Source: Halobacteriales archaeon QS_5_68_33 (GTDB taxonomy: Archaea > Halobacteriota > Halobacteria > Halobacteriales > Haloarculaceae). Taken from it: a DNA stretch of 64,000 nucleotides. The DNA lies in contig PXRS01000076.1 of assembly GCA_003023785.1 (NCBI GenBank), forward strand, positions 1 to 64,000, read 5' to 3'. The notes beneath the pieces are model-generated. The model ran no database searches. It was given only the letters and a program-made list of their open reading frames with translations, and was not told the DNA's origin. Both the position numbers and the translations under genes were made by a program. This document shows positions 55,255 through 64,000 of this stretch, in pieces (positions within the stretch are counted from its first letter, which is position 1; each line of letters opens with the position of its first letter).

Positions 55255-55405
55255 CTCGGGGTTTCCGGTACGCCGGACGCGTTCGCCGCGGCTCCGGTGT
55301 CGGAATCCTCATATCTCTCGCGGATCAAACACGCTTGGTAGGTCGCCCCGCGGAAGTTCGCCGGTGACACAGCCGTTTTGACGCCGGCCGCCGTATCCGG
55401 ACACG

Positions 55406-55927
55406 ATGAGCGACCGCCAGGTGGCGCCCTCCTTCGAGCTGCCGAACGTCGGGCCGGGACCCGACCCGTGTTCGCTGTCGGCGCTCGCCAGCGGCAGCGA
55501 GTTCCTCGTCTGCTTTTTCCACCGGGACAGCGAGTGCGCCGAGTGCCGGACGCAGGCAAAGCGGGTCCGGGACCGCTACGACGCGTTCCGGGCGCGCGGC
55601 GCCGTCGCCGTCTTGGTCCTCCCGGACCTGCCCGAGGACGCCCGGGACTGGCAGCGGTTCGACCTCCCGTTTCCCCTCCTGGCCGACCCCGACCACGAGG
55701 CCGCCGACGCCTACGGCCAGCCCGCCCACCTGAGGTTCGCCGACGACTGGAGCGATTTCTTCGGCCGAATGCCGACGGTAGCCGTCGTCGACGCCCGCGG
55801 GGCCGACTCCCGCATCGCCTGGCGGCACGCAGCCAAGGCGGCCTGGGACCGCCCGGCGACGAACGACGTTCTCGGCGCCGTCGACGACTGCCGAAAAACC
55901 GACCCGCCGCGTGCGACCGGAACGTGA
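55406..55927 (+). CDS. Peroxiredoxin/AhpC-TSA-like redoxin
   Basis: VAPSFELPNVG; FFHRDSECAECRTQAKRVRDRYDAF. Confidence 0.82.
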   Translation: MSDRQVAPSFELPNVGPGPDPCSLSALASGSEFLVCFFHRDSECAECRTQAKRVRDRYDAFRARGAVAVLVLPDLPEDARDWQRFDLPFPLLADPDHEAADAYGQPAHLRFADDWSDFFGRMPTVAVVDARGADSRIAWRHAAKAAWDRPATNDVLGAVDDCRKTDPPRATGT

Positions 55928-56306
55928 CCCCCTCCGACGGTCCCCGAGAGACCGCCACGCCCGACGGCGTGAGCGTCCGCGAGGCGACTCCTCGGGACCT
56001 GGCCGCGGTCCTCAGCGTCCTCGACGCCGCCGCGCTCGAAACCGATGCCGACCGGGTCCAGTCAGGCACCGACGACGGGGACGTTCTCGTGGCGGCGTCA
56101 GGGAACGAAACCGTCGTCGGCGCGCTCGTCCTCGACGGCGACGAGGTGGCGAACGTCGCGGTCCGCCGGCGCCGGCGAGGGCAGGGGATCGGCACCGCGC
56201 TCGTGGCCGCGGCGGCCGCCCGCCGCGCGCCTTCTACGGGTCGCTGGGTTTCGCCGTCGAACCGCTGTCCGACGGGCGATTCCGGGGGACACTCGACGCC
56301 GAGTGA
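55924..56306 (+). pseudogene. GNAT acetyltransferase, frameshifted near 56225-56236
   Basis: VANVAVRRRRRGQGIGTALVAAAAARR in one frame, FYGSLGFAVEPLSDGRFRGTLDAE* in another. Confidence 0.75.
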
Positions 56307-56330
56307 CAGGGCGGTGTGCCCCGGGCCGGC

Positions 56331-57743
56331 TCAGACCAGCGGTTCCACGAGGTTCCGGCCGGCGTCGAGCAACTCGCCGACGCGCTCGGCCGACCGCGCC
56401 TCGGCGTACACCCGGAGCTTGGGTTCGGTCCCGCTGGGCCGGACCAGCGTCCACGAGCTGTCTTCGAGGAAGACCTTGAACCCGTCCACCGTGGAGACGC
56501 GCTCGACGCTCGACCCGGCCATCGCGTCGGGCAGCGCGTCGTCGAGTTCGTCGAGGACAGGGGCTTTGCGCTCTTCGGGACAGTCGATGCTGACGCGGTC
56601 CTGGTGGATCTCGCCGTGCTCGTCGAGCAGGGCGGCGACGCGCTCGTCGTAGGGACGCTCGGCGGCGACTGCGGCGGCGACCAGTGCCAGCAGGACACCG
56701 TCCTTGTTCCGGAGGTGGGTGGTGAGCCCGAACCCGCCGCTCTCCTCGCCGCCCATCAGCGCGTCGCCCTCGGCCATCGCCGCCGCGACGTGTTTGAATC
56801 CGACCGGCGTCTCGTGGACTCCCTGCCCGTGGGCCTCGGCGACGCGGTCGACGATGGAACTCGTCGAGACGGTGCGAACGACGTCGCCGCTCCGGTGGTA
56901 GGCCGCCGGGTCAGAGAGCGCCTCGCCCGCGAGGAGCGCGTCGTAGGTGGCCGCGAAGAAGAGGTTGGGGTCGAGCGCCCCTCGCCCGGGAGTGACGACC
57001 GTGATGCGGTCGGCATCGCCGTCGTTGGCGACGCCGAGCGTCGCGTCCGTTGCCGCGACCCGCTCGACCAGTGCTTCGAGGCGTTCGGGCGCGGGTTCGG
57101 GGGATTCCCCGCCGAAGGTGGGGTCCGTCTCACAGCGCAGACGCTCGACGTCCGCGTCCGCCCGTTCGAGCAGGCGGTCGGTCACGCCGCGGCCGCTGCC
57201 GTGCATCGCGTCGTAGACGACCGTCGCGCCCGACAGGTCGGCCTCGACCGTCGCGAGGGCGTGCTCGACGTACGGTTCGACGAGGTCGACCGCTGATATC
57301 TCGCCCCGCTCGGACTCGGGGAGCGTCTCGGGGGGCGCGAGGCCGGCCTCGATGCGCTCGGTCGTTTTCGGGGGCGCGGGCGCGCCCTCAGGCGGGAGGA
57401 ACTTCACGCCGTTGTATTCGGGGGGGTTGTGCGATGCCGTCACCATCAGCGCGCCCGAGAGACCCCGGTTGCGGACGGTCCAGGCGACGACCGGCGTCGG
57501 GACGTCCCGTTCGGGGACGAGCACGTCGAACCCGTTGCCCGCGAGCACGCCGGCGAGGTCCTCGGCGAAGTCCGGCGAGGAGTCGCGGGCATCGTAGCCG
57601 ACGACGACGGTGCCGGGCCGGTCGAGGACGTCGGCGACTGCCTGGCCGACCATGCGCAGTCGCTCGGACGTGAACTCCGCTAGCGTCGCTCGCCACCCGT
57701 CGGTTCCGAACGCGATCGCGTCGGCTTCGGCGTCGTGGTCCAT
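56331..57743 (-). CDS. Phosphoglucomutase/phosphomannomutase family
   Basis: FGTDGWRATLAEFT; MVTASHNPPEYNGVKF; GDADRITVV; ATG at 57741-57743. Confidence 0.95.
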   Translation of the reverse strand: MDHDAEADAIAFGTDGWRATLAEFTSERLRMVGQAVADVLDRPGTVVVGYDARDSSPDFAEDLAGVLAGNGFDVLVPERDVPTPVVAWTVRNRGLSGALMVTASHNPPEYNGVKFLPPEGAPAPPKTTERIEAGLAPPETLPESERGEISAVDLVEPYVEHALATVEADLSGATVVYDAMHGSGRGVTDRLLERADADVERLRCETDPTFGGESPEPAPERLEALVERVAATDATLGVANDGDADRITVVTPGRGALDPNLFFAATYDALLAGEALSDPAAYHRSGDVVRTVSTSSIVDRVAEAHGQGVHETPVGFKHVAAAMAEGDALMGGEESGGFGLTTHLRNKDGVLLALVAAAVAAERPYDERVAALLDEHGEIHQDRVSIDCPEERKAPVLDELDDALPDAMAGSSVERVSTVDGFKVFLEDSSWTLVRPSGTEPKLRVYAEARSAERVGELLDAGRNLVEPLV

Positions 57744-57780
57744 ACGCGAAGGCTCCGCGGCCGGGAGCAAAAAATCCCGG

Positions 57781-58038
57781 TTACCGCCGCGGGACGGTCC
57801 CCACCTGTTCCTCCTGGACCGGCTGGACGTAGACTGTCTGTCCCGAACGGACGAGGACCCGTAGTCCGGCATACGAGAAGGTGACCGTTACGTCCTGTGA
57901 CGGGTCGGAGACGACCGCATCGAGGGCGTCGAGAGAGACGGACTCCGAGAGCGGCGGCAGGTCCTCGACCCCACACCCCAGTGCGTCGGACGCGGCCTCG
58001 ACGACCGGCACTGTTATTTCGCTCGAAGGCTGATCCAT
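57781..58038 (-). CDS. HalOD1-like output domain protein
   Basis: 85 aa; VVEAASDALGCGVEDLPPLSESVSLDALDAVV ... VTFSYAGLRVLVRSGQTVYV. Confidence 0.85.
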   Translation of the reverse strand: MDQPSSEITVPVVEAASDALGCGVEDLPPLSESVSLDALDAVVSDPSQDVTVTFSYAGLRVLVRSGQTVYVQPVQEEQVGTVPRR

Positions 58039-58160
58039 GTGCGCTCACTGGGTATCCGCACTTTTAGTAACACGTCCCGGATCGAGCGGGTTTTCCGAGG
58101 TTACTCGACCGCGGAACGCCGGATAACCACGCTTACCGCCGTATGGCCGTGCTTACGCCG

Positions 58161-58475
58161 TCAGGTTCTCTCCTCGACCAGTCCCGTCGGGAGAGCGACC
58201 CAGTCGGGGACGCCGCCGGCGTCGACGACCCGCTCCTTCGCGGCGCGGGGCAACTCTTTGAGTTCGTACTCGCGGGACATCGCCGCCGAGCGGCCGTCGA
58301 ACCGCTCGGCGTGGACCAGAACGACCGGGGTCCGACCGCGGGTGTACTTGGCGCCTTCGCCGGCAGCGTGCTCCCGGACGCGGCGCTCGACGTCGGTGGT
58401 GTAGCCCGTATAAAGGGAGTCGTCGGCACACCGCAGAACGTAGACGCAGTGGTCGGGCGACCCGCGGTCGGTCAT
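58161..58475 (-). CDS. GIY-YIG nuclease family protein
   Basis: CVYVLRCADDSLYTGYTTDVERRVREH ... GRTPVVLVHAE. Confidence 0.93.
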   Translation of the reverse strand: MTDRGSPDHCVYVLRCADDSLYTGYTTDVERRVREHAAGEGAKYTRGRTPVVLVHAERFDGRSAAMSREYELKELPRAAKERVVDAGGVPDWVALPTGLVEERT

Positions 58476-58487
58476 CGGGCGCTGCTG

Positions 58488-58637
58488 TCAGGCTTCGGGG
58501 GCGCGCTCTCTGGCGACTTCGGCGATGCCAGCGTTCGCAGAGCAGCTCGGACAGGCGCGGACGCGACCCCGCTCGTCGGCGAAGACGCGGGCGAACTGGT
58601 CCGAGACGTGCGCGCCGCAGTGGTCACACGTTGGCAT
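58488..58637 (-). CDS. Small single zinc-finger protein (DUF7563-like)
   Basis: MPTCDHCGAHVSDQFARVFADERGRVRACPSCSANAGI. Confidence 0.8.
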   Translation of the reverse strand: MPTCDHCGAHVSDQFARVFADERGRVRACPSCSANAGIAEVARERAPEA

Positions 58638-58753
58638 GTGTTGCTGCCGGCTCCGAACCGGTACCAGCCCCTTAACCCGGCCCTGATAAAGTCGGTGTAC
58701 CAACACTGTTCGGTAACGCTGGCGACACCTGTGGCGCCGTCGCTCACGCCGTC

Positions 58754-59518
58754 TCACCCCCTCGCATCGTCGAGCCGTCTGGCGATCAGTCCGGCCTGTG
58801 CGCCCGCGGTGAACCCCGCGTCGACGTTGACCACCGAGAGGGCGGTACAGGACTGGAGCATCCCCGCGAGGGCGGCCTCGCCCTCGCCGCCATGGCCGTA
58901 GCCCGTCGAGACGGGGAGGCCGACGAGGGGAACGTCGACGAGGCCGGCGACGACGGTGGGGAGCGCCCCCTCGCGGCCGGCGGCGACCACGAGGACGTCC
59001 TGGTCGCGCAAGGCGTCGACCGCGTCGAGGGTGCGGGCCAGCGACGCGACGCCGACGTCGTCAACGCGTTCGACGGTCGCGCCCATCTCGCGGGCGACGG
59101 TCGCCGCCTCCGTCGCGGGCACCGCGTCGGAGGTGCCCGCCGTCACGACGCCGACGCGGGCATCCAGGTCCGACGGGTCGAAATCGGCGGCGTGGACGAC
59201 CACCATGCCGGCCCGCTCCTCGACGGTCAGTTCGGCGCCGGGGTGCTCGGCCTCGACGCGTTCGCGTACGGCGGCGCGGTCGTCGGCGTCGCTGCGAGTG
59301 ACAACCGCGCGCCCGGTCGTCTCCAGGGCCGTCGCGGTCAGCGCCGCGACCTCCGCGGGCGTCTTGCCGTCGGCGAGCACCGCCTCGGGGAGTCCCGCCC
59401 GGGCCTCGCGCGCGGCGTCGAAGCGCCCGGCCTCGCCGGTCACGTAGCCCGAAAGCTCTGCCTCGGCCTGTGCGGGCGAGAGGTCGCCCGCGGCCACCGC
59501 CTCCAGGATCTCGCGCAT
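58754..59518 (-). CDS. larB: Nickel pincer cofactor biosynthesis LarB-like (PurE-domain)
   Basis: VGVVTAGTSDAVPATEAATVAREMGATVERVDDVGVA; GREGALPTVVAGLVDVPLVGLPVSTGYG. Confidence 0.9.
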   Translation of the reverse strand: MREILEAVAAGDLSPAQAEAELSGYVTGEAGRFDAAREARAGLPEAVLADGKTPAEVAALTATALETTGRAVVTRSDADDRAAVRERVEAEHPGAELTVEERAGMVVVHAADFDPSDLDARVGVVTAGTSDAVPATEAATVAREMGATVERVDDVGVASLARTLDAVDALRDQDVLVVAAGREGALPTVVAGLVDVPLVGLPVSTGYGHGGEGEAALAGMLQSCTALSVVNVDAGFTAGAQAGLIARRLDDARG

Positions 59519-59690
59519 ACACCCACTCCGCCCCGGTCGTACTTGACCGGTCGGGCCCCACAAAGTACTTAAATCCACCGTCTTCCTCGGTCGGCACCGA
59601 CGGCGAACGGCCCGCAGACCCCCGAGAGAGCGACCGAGAGCGGGTAATTTTGGGAAAGTTTATAAGGGATCCATCTGAATGCGGGAGTGT

Positions 59691-59858
59691 ATGGCAGACC
59701 TCATTGTCAAGAACTCGGTCAAGGAAGAGCTCGACGACATGAACGTGTCCCGCGACTTCTACGATGCGCTCGACGAGGAAGTCGCCGACCTCCTCGACGA
59801 CGCGGCACGGCGCGCGCAGGCCAACGACCGCAAGACGGTCCAGCCGCGCGACCTGTAG
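59691..59858 (+). CDS. 55-aa histone-fold/DUF1931-like protein
   Basis: MADLIVKNSVKEELDDMNVSRDFYDALDEEVADLLDDAARRAQANDRKTVQPRDL; below the ORF-track size cut-off. Confidence 0.85.
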   Translation: MADLIVKNSVKEELDDMNVSRDFYDALDEEVADLLDDAARRAQANDRKTVQPRDL

Positions 59859-59909
59859 ACCCGGTCGAACCTTCTCCGTTTTTTGACCAGTCCCCAGCGG
59901 CACGACTCC

Positions 59910-60596
59910 TCACGGTTCGAACACGGACACGTCCGTTTCCGTCCCCAAGTGGACGGCGTCGGCCGCGTCCACGAACAGGCCGTGCTCGACGACGCCCGGG
60001 AGCGCCGCGAGGTCCCGCGCTAACCCGCCGGGGTCGGGCATCGCCCCGAAGTCACAGTCCAGGACGAGGTTGCCGTTGTCGGTCACGAGGGGCCCGCTTT
60101 TCGCCTCGGCCCGGCGCAGTTCGGGCTGGCCGTCCAGTTCGCGGACGGCCGCCGCGACGGGCGCCCGCGCGTCGGGCAGCACCTCCACCGGGACGGGGCG
60201 GTCGAGGACGTCGGCCTCCTTGGTGGGGTCGACGACGACCACCAGCCTGTCGGCGGCCGTGTCGACGAGTTTCTCGCGGGCGTGGGCGCCGCCGCCGCCC
60301 TTCACGAGGTGGGGGCCCGCGAACTGGTCGGCGCCGTCGATGGCCACGTCGAGTCGGCCGTCCGTTTCGTCGAGCGTCGTCAACTCGACCCCCGCCTCGA
60401 CGGCGACCTCGCGCGCCTGGAAGGAGGTGGGCACGCCCAGCACGTCCAGGCCGGCCTCGACCTCGCGCCCGAGCGCCCGAACGGCGTGGGCGGCGGTGCT
60501 CCCGCTGCCGAGGCCGACGCGGGCGCCATCCGCGACGGTCGCGGCCGCGCTCTCGCCCGCCCGGCGCTTGGCCGCCTCGCGGTCACTCCGGTTCAT
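59910..60596 (-). CDS. rpiA: Ribose-5-phosphate isomerase A
   Basis: VGLGSGSTAAHAVRAL; DVAIDGADQF; LVKGGGGAHAREK. Confidence 0.96.
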   Translation of the reverse strand: MNRSDREAAKRRAGESAAATVADGARVGLGSGSTAAHAVRALGREVEAGLDVLGVPTSFQAREVAVEAGVELTTLDETDGRLDVAIDGADQFAGPHLVKGGGGAHAREKLVDTAADRLVVVVDPTKEADVLDRPVPVEVLPDARAPVAAAVRELDGQPELRRAEAKSGPLVTDNGNLVLDCDFGAMPDPGGLARDLAALPGVVEHGLFVDAADAVHLGTETDVSVFEP

Positions 60597-60802
60597 GTCA
60601 GGGTTGTGGCCGCCCCCCGTCAAAACGCTACCCCACGACGCCCCGGGCCCCGCCGTATCCGCTGCTCCCGTTCCCGGCTCCGTCACACCGGTTGCCCCGT
60701 CGCCGGCGGCTCCCCTCGGGCCGACCACCACGCTCCATCACCTTATATTCTAGAAATAGCATAATAGGAAGCGTTAACAACGTTCGTCCATTTCTCCCGG
60801 TG

Positions 60803-60931
60803 ATGGCAGCGCAACCCCGATCGATATTCGAATCGTACCGGTGCCCGGACTGCGTCGGCGCGGTCACGTGGGAAGGCAAGGGCTGGCAGTGTGCGGACTG
60901 TGGCACGGTCCTGCGCCACGGTTCGGACTGA
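60803..60931 (+). CDS. 42-aa zinc-ribbon protein
   Basis: MAAQPRSIFESYRCPDCVGAVTWEGKGWQCADCGTVLRHGSD, CxxC..CxxC; AT-rich upstream region. Confidence 0.7.
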   Translation: MAAQPRSIFESYRCPDCVGAVTWEGKGWQCADCGTVLRHGSD

Positions 60932-60995
60932 TACGGTCGGTTGTACCGATGTACCGGTATTTCGCCGACCGGGTCGATGAAATCCGGAACTGATT
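60931..60995 (+). repeat. Family A mini-element, copy A6 (right arm missing)
   Basis: ATACGGTCGGTTGTACCGATGTACCGGTATTTCGCCGACC...GAAATCCGGAACTGATT, near identical to A4. Confidence 0.88.
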
Positions 60996-61023
60996 TTTGT
61001 CGGTGCCGCGCGAGCGCACAGGC

Positions 61024-62331
61024 ATGTTCGGAACCAGCGGTATCCGGGGACCGGTCGGCGACGAGGTGACTGCGGCGCTCGCGCTCTCGGTCGGGCGGGC
61101 GCTGGGCGCCGACGCCGACCGGGTCGTCGTCGGCCGGGACGCCCGCGAGAGCGGGCGGGCGCTCGTGGACGCGTTGACCGCCGGCCTCCGCGAGACGGGG
61201 ACCGACGCCGTCGACCTCGGGCTCGCGGCGACGCCGACCGTCGCCCGGTCGGTCGGGTGGCGCGACGCCGACGCCGGCGCCGTCGTCACGGCGAGTCACA
61301 ACCCCCCCGCGGACAACGGCATCAAACTCTGGCAGCCTTCCGGCCAGGCCTTCGACGGCGACCAGCGGGCGGCTATCGCCGAGCGGGTCGAGGCCGATGA
61401 CCCCCCGTTCGCGTCGTGGGACGCCTTCGGCGACCGGGTCCACCGGTCGGGCCGCGAGCGCCACGTCGCGGCGCTGGTCTCGGCCGTCGACCTCGACCGC
61501 CCGCTCTCGGTCGTCGTCGACGCCGGCAACGGCACCGGGGGCGTCACCGCCGACGCGCTCGCCCGCCTCGGCTGCGAGGTCGAGACGCTCAACGCCCGGC
61601 CCGACGGCGCGTTCCCGGGTCGGCCCAGCGAGCCGACGGCCGGCAACTGCGGGTCGCTGGCGACGCTCGCCGGCGAGACGGACGCCGACGTCGGCATCGC
61701 TCACGACGGCGACGCCGACCGGATGCGCGCGGCGACGGCCGCTGGCGAGTTCCTGTCGGGGGACGTGACGCTCGCGCTGCTGGCGCGGGCGGCCGCGAGC
61801 GAGGGCGACCACGTCGCCGCGCCGGTCGACACGAGCCTCGCCGTCGACGACCACCTCGCCGCGGCGGGAGTCGAGGTCACCCGGACCCGGGTGGGCGACG
61901 TCTACGTCGCCGAGCGAGCCAGCGAGGACCGCGTCGCGTTCGGCGGCGAACCCAGCGGCGCGTGGATCTGGCCGGGCGAGACGCTCTGTCCCGACGGTCC
62001 GCTGGCGGCGTGCAAACTCGTCGCCCTGGCGAGCGAGCGCCCGCTGGCCGCCCGAGCGAGCGACGTCGAGACCTACCCGATCCGCCGGGACAGCGTCGAG
62101 ACCGACGAGAAGGCGGCGGTCATGGAGCGGGTGGGCGAGCGGGTCACCGCCGAGTACGACGACGTTTCGACGCTGGACGGCGTCCGGGTCGACCTGGGCG
62201 ACGCGTGGTTCCTGTTGCGGGCCAGCGGCACCGAACCGGTCGTCAGGATCACGGCGGAGGCCCGGGACGCCGACCGCGCCGAGGCGGTTTTCGCGGAGGC
62301 GCGTGACCTCCTGACCGACGCGACCCGCTGA
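61024..62331 (+). CDS. glmM: Phosphoglucosamine mutase-like phosphohexomutase
   Basis: MFGTSGIRGPVGDEVTAALALSVGRAL; VVTASHNPPADNGIKLW; GDADRM. Confidence 0.92.
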   Translation: MFGTSGIRGPVGDEVTAALALSVGRALGADADRVVVGRDARESGRALVDALTAGLRETGTDAVDLGLAATPTVARSVGWRDADAGAVVTASHNPPADNGIKLWQPSGQAFDGDQRAAIAERVEADDPPFASWDAFGDRVHRSGRERHVAALVSAVDLDRPLSVVVDAGNGTGGVTADALARLGCEVETLNARPDGAFPGRPSEPTAGNCGSLATLAGETDADVGIAHDGDADRMRAATAAGEFLSGDVTLALLARAAASEGDHVAAPVDTSLAVDDHLAAAGVEVTRTRVGDVYVAERASEDRVAFGGEPSGAWIWPGETLCPDGPLAACKLVALASERPLAARASDVETYPIRRDSVETDEKAAVMERVGERVTAEYDDVSTLDGVRVDLGDAWFLLRASGTEPVVRITAEARDADRAEAVFAEARDLLTDATR

Positions 62332-62489
62332 CGCAGTCGCTGCCGGCGCGACGTCGGTGAGAAGGGGGCCAGGCGAGGGGGCGGCGAGCGGGTCGCCCGG
62401 TTGTCACCAGCGGGCGACAGCAACGTCGGGTTTCGGCGGGGTCGGCCCCCCCGTCCGCCGGAACCGACCCTCGATCGGAAGGCGATACG

Positions 62490-62648
62490 TCAGCCGCGAC
62501 GCGTGGACCGTGCCTCGCGGACATCGGCCCCGTCGCGGATCTTGTCCTCGCACTGGGGACAGACCCGGGGTGACTCGACCCCGTTCGGCGTGAAAACGCG
62601 CGCGTAATCCGCGGTAACGAAGGCACCGCAGTTCTGGCATTCCGGCAT
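62490..62648 (-). CDS. Small single zinc-finger protein (DUF7563-like)
   Basis: MPECQNCGAFVTADYARVFTPNGVESPRVCPQCEDKIRDGADVREARSTRRG, paralogue of 58488..58637. Confidence 0.75.
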   Translation of the reverse strand: MPECQNCGAFVTADYARVFTPNGVESPRVCPQCEDKIRDGADVREARSTRRG

Positions 62649-62750
62649 ACGTCTCGACTGTCCGAGTATAGGGTCTTAACGGTTGGTGATCTGGTAGCAG
62701 CGGCCGGTCGACCCGTCGGAGAACGGTACGGTTATCCGTCCCTGTCTATC

Positions 62751-64000
62751 ATGGACCGACAACCGCCCGAGCCATTCCGCATGGACCGACCGCTCTCCGA
62801 TCTCACGCGCCTGGGACTCGCCCGCCTGGTCGTGGTCGCCCTCGTCGTCGCGTTGCTGGTCCCCGCGGCGGCGTCGGCGCTCACGCACGACCCCGTCGAC
62901 GTCGAGGCCGGCACGATCCGCGAACCCGCCAACGGGTCGACCGTGGTCTCCGCGCAGGGGTTCGAGGCGCGGGCCGCCAACGCCTCCCTGAAGTCGACGC
63001 GACTCGTCGAGGTCAACGGCGAGGGCGAGTTCATGCGCGAGTACGACCTCGACATCGGCAGCGGCTACTTCTACGACGTCGACCCGCTGCCCGACGGAAC
63101 GGTGCTCATCTCGGCGGGCAAGCACAACTCCTCGTTCATCAAATACGACCCGGAGACGGGCCAGCGGGCCTGGACCGAACAGCTGGGCACCGACGACACG
63201 CACGACGCCGACCTCATCAACGACGACGAGCTGCTCGTCGCGGACATGCGCAACTACAACGAGACAGCCGACGTCAACGAGGACCGGATCTTCGTCTACA
63301 ACCGCACCCGCGACGAGGTCGTCTGGGAGTTCGAGTTCGAGCGGATCTACGACCGCGAGAACGGCGACGACTACACCGACGACTGGACCCACGTCAACGA
63401 CGTCGACAAGGTCGGCGAGGGGCTGTACATGGCCTCGCCGCGCAACATGGACCAGGTCGTCCTCATCAACCGCTCGACGAAAGAGGTCGAATGGGCGCTG
63501 GGCGCGGACGAGAACCACTCGGTCATGTACGAGCAGCACAACCCCACCTACATCGAGGGCGAGGACGGGACGCCGACGGTGCTGGTCGCGGACAGCGAGA
63601 ACGACCGGGTCGTCGAGTACGCCCGGACGAACGGCACCTGGGAGCGGACCTGGGAACTGGGCGTGGGCGGGAACCTGAACTGGCCCCGCGACGCCGACCG
63701 CCTCCCCAACGGCAACACCCTCGTCGTGGACTCGCTCAACCACCGCGCCATGGAGGTCACCCCCGAGGGCGAGGTGGTCCGGGAGCACTACGTCTCCTGG
63801 GGGACCTACGACGCCGAGCGGACGGCGCTGGGCGACGAACCCGGCGGGCCGACCATCCGCGAGCAGAACGCGACCGGCCGCTACGCGCTCAACGGCAGCG
63901 CCTCACTCACCCCGGGGACGAACGACCGCCAAACCTTCGCGGAGTGGCTCTCGGCGACGTTCGCCGGTACCCCGCTCTCGGGACCGGTTGGCTGGTTCGC
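62751..64000 (+). CDS. Arylsulfotransferase-family protein (ASST-like), runs off window
   Basis: Signal segment then TIREPANGSTVVSAQGF, WTHVNDVDKVGEGLYMASPRNMDQVVLINRSTKEVEWALG; no stop before the window end. Confidence 0.85.
   Translation, partial: MDRQPPEPFRMDRPLSDLTRLGLARLVVVALVVALLVPAAASALTHDPVDVEAGTIREPANGSTVVSAQGFEARAANASLKSTRLVEVNGEGEFMREYDLDIGSGYFYDVDPLPDGTVLISAGKHNSSFIKYDPETGQRAWTEQLGTDDTHDADLINDDELLVADMRNYNETADVNEDRIFVYNRTRDEVVWEFEFERIYDRENGDDYTDDWTHVNDVDKVGEGLYMASPRNMDQVVLINRSTKEVEWALGADENHSVMYEQHNPTYIEGEDGTPTVLVADSENDRVVEYARTNGTWERTWELGVGGNLNWPRDADRLPNGNTLVVDSLNHRAMEVTPEGEVVREHYVSWGTYDAERTALGDEPGGPTIREQNATGRYALNGSASLTPGTNDRQTFAEWLSATFAGTPLSGPVGWF

Noticed and set aside
58105-58170. 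GCTTACCGCCGTATGGCCGTGCTTACGCCGT near-direct repeat
   Set aside because: Too short to interpret; likely coincidental

Overview
Haloarchaeal (high-GC) chromosome segment, about 64 kb. Both ends carry conserved housekeeping genes: S15, DHH phosphoesterase, KEOPS Pcc1 and S3Ae on the left; gltB, trkA, replication factor C, SAMP2, phosphohexomutases, larB, rpiA and arylsulfotransferase on the right. The centre (about 11-41 kb) is a surface-polysaccharide island with at least 4 glycosyltransferases, a GT-C-like membrane protein, 4 alkaline-phosphatase/sulfatase-superfamily enzymes, 2 tandem NAD-sugar epimerases, a flippase, FG-GAP and beta-helix-like proteins, and two alginate-lyase-like exported proteins. 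One of these has three tandem copies of an unrecognised ~70-aa module followed by a GH-A-like barrel and a lyase domain. The most notable signals are: (1) an RFC small subunit split by two inteins, one in Walker A and one in Walker B, the second carrying a zinc-knuckle, NUMOD3-like repeats and a PD-(D/E)XK-like nuclease instead of LAGLIDADG; (2) several families of ~75-110 bp transposase-less palindromic mini-elements. Family A has 6 copies, several placed exactly at TGA stop codons, and two families together encode the last 52 residues of GltB; (3) small out-of-frame deletions in a PLD-domain gene and a GNAT gene. No rRNA, tRNA or CRISPR array was recognised. All calls are by eye from sequence; no searches were run.
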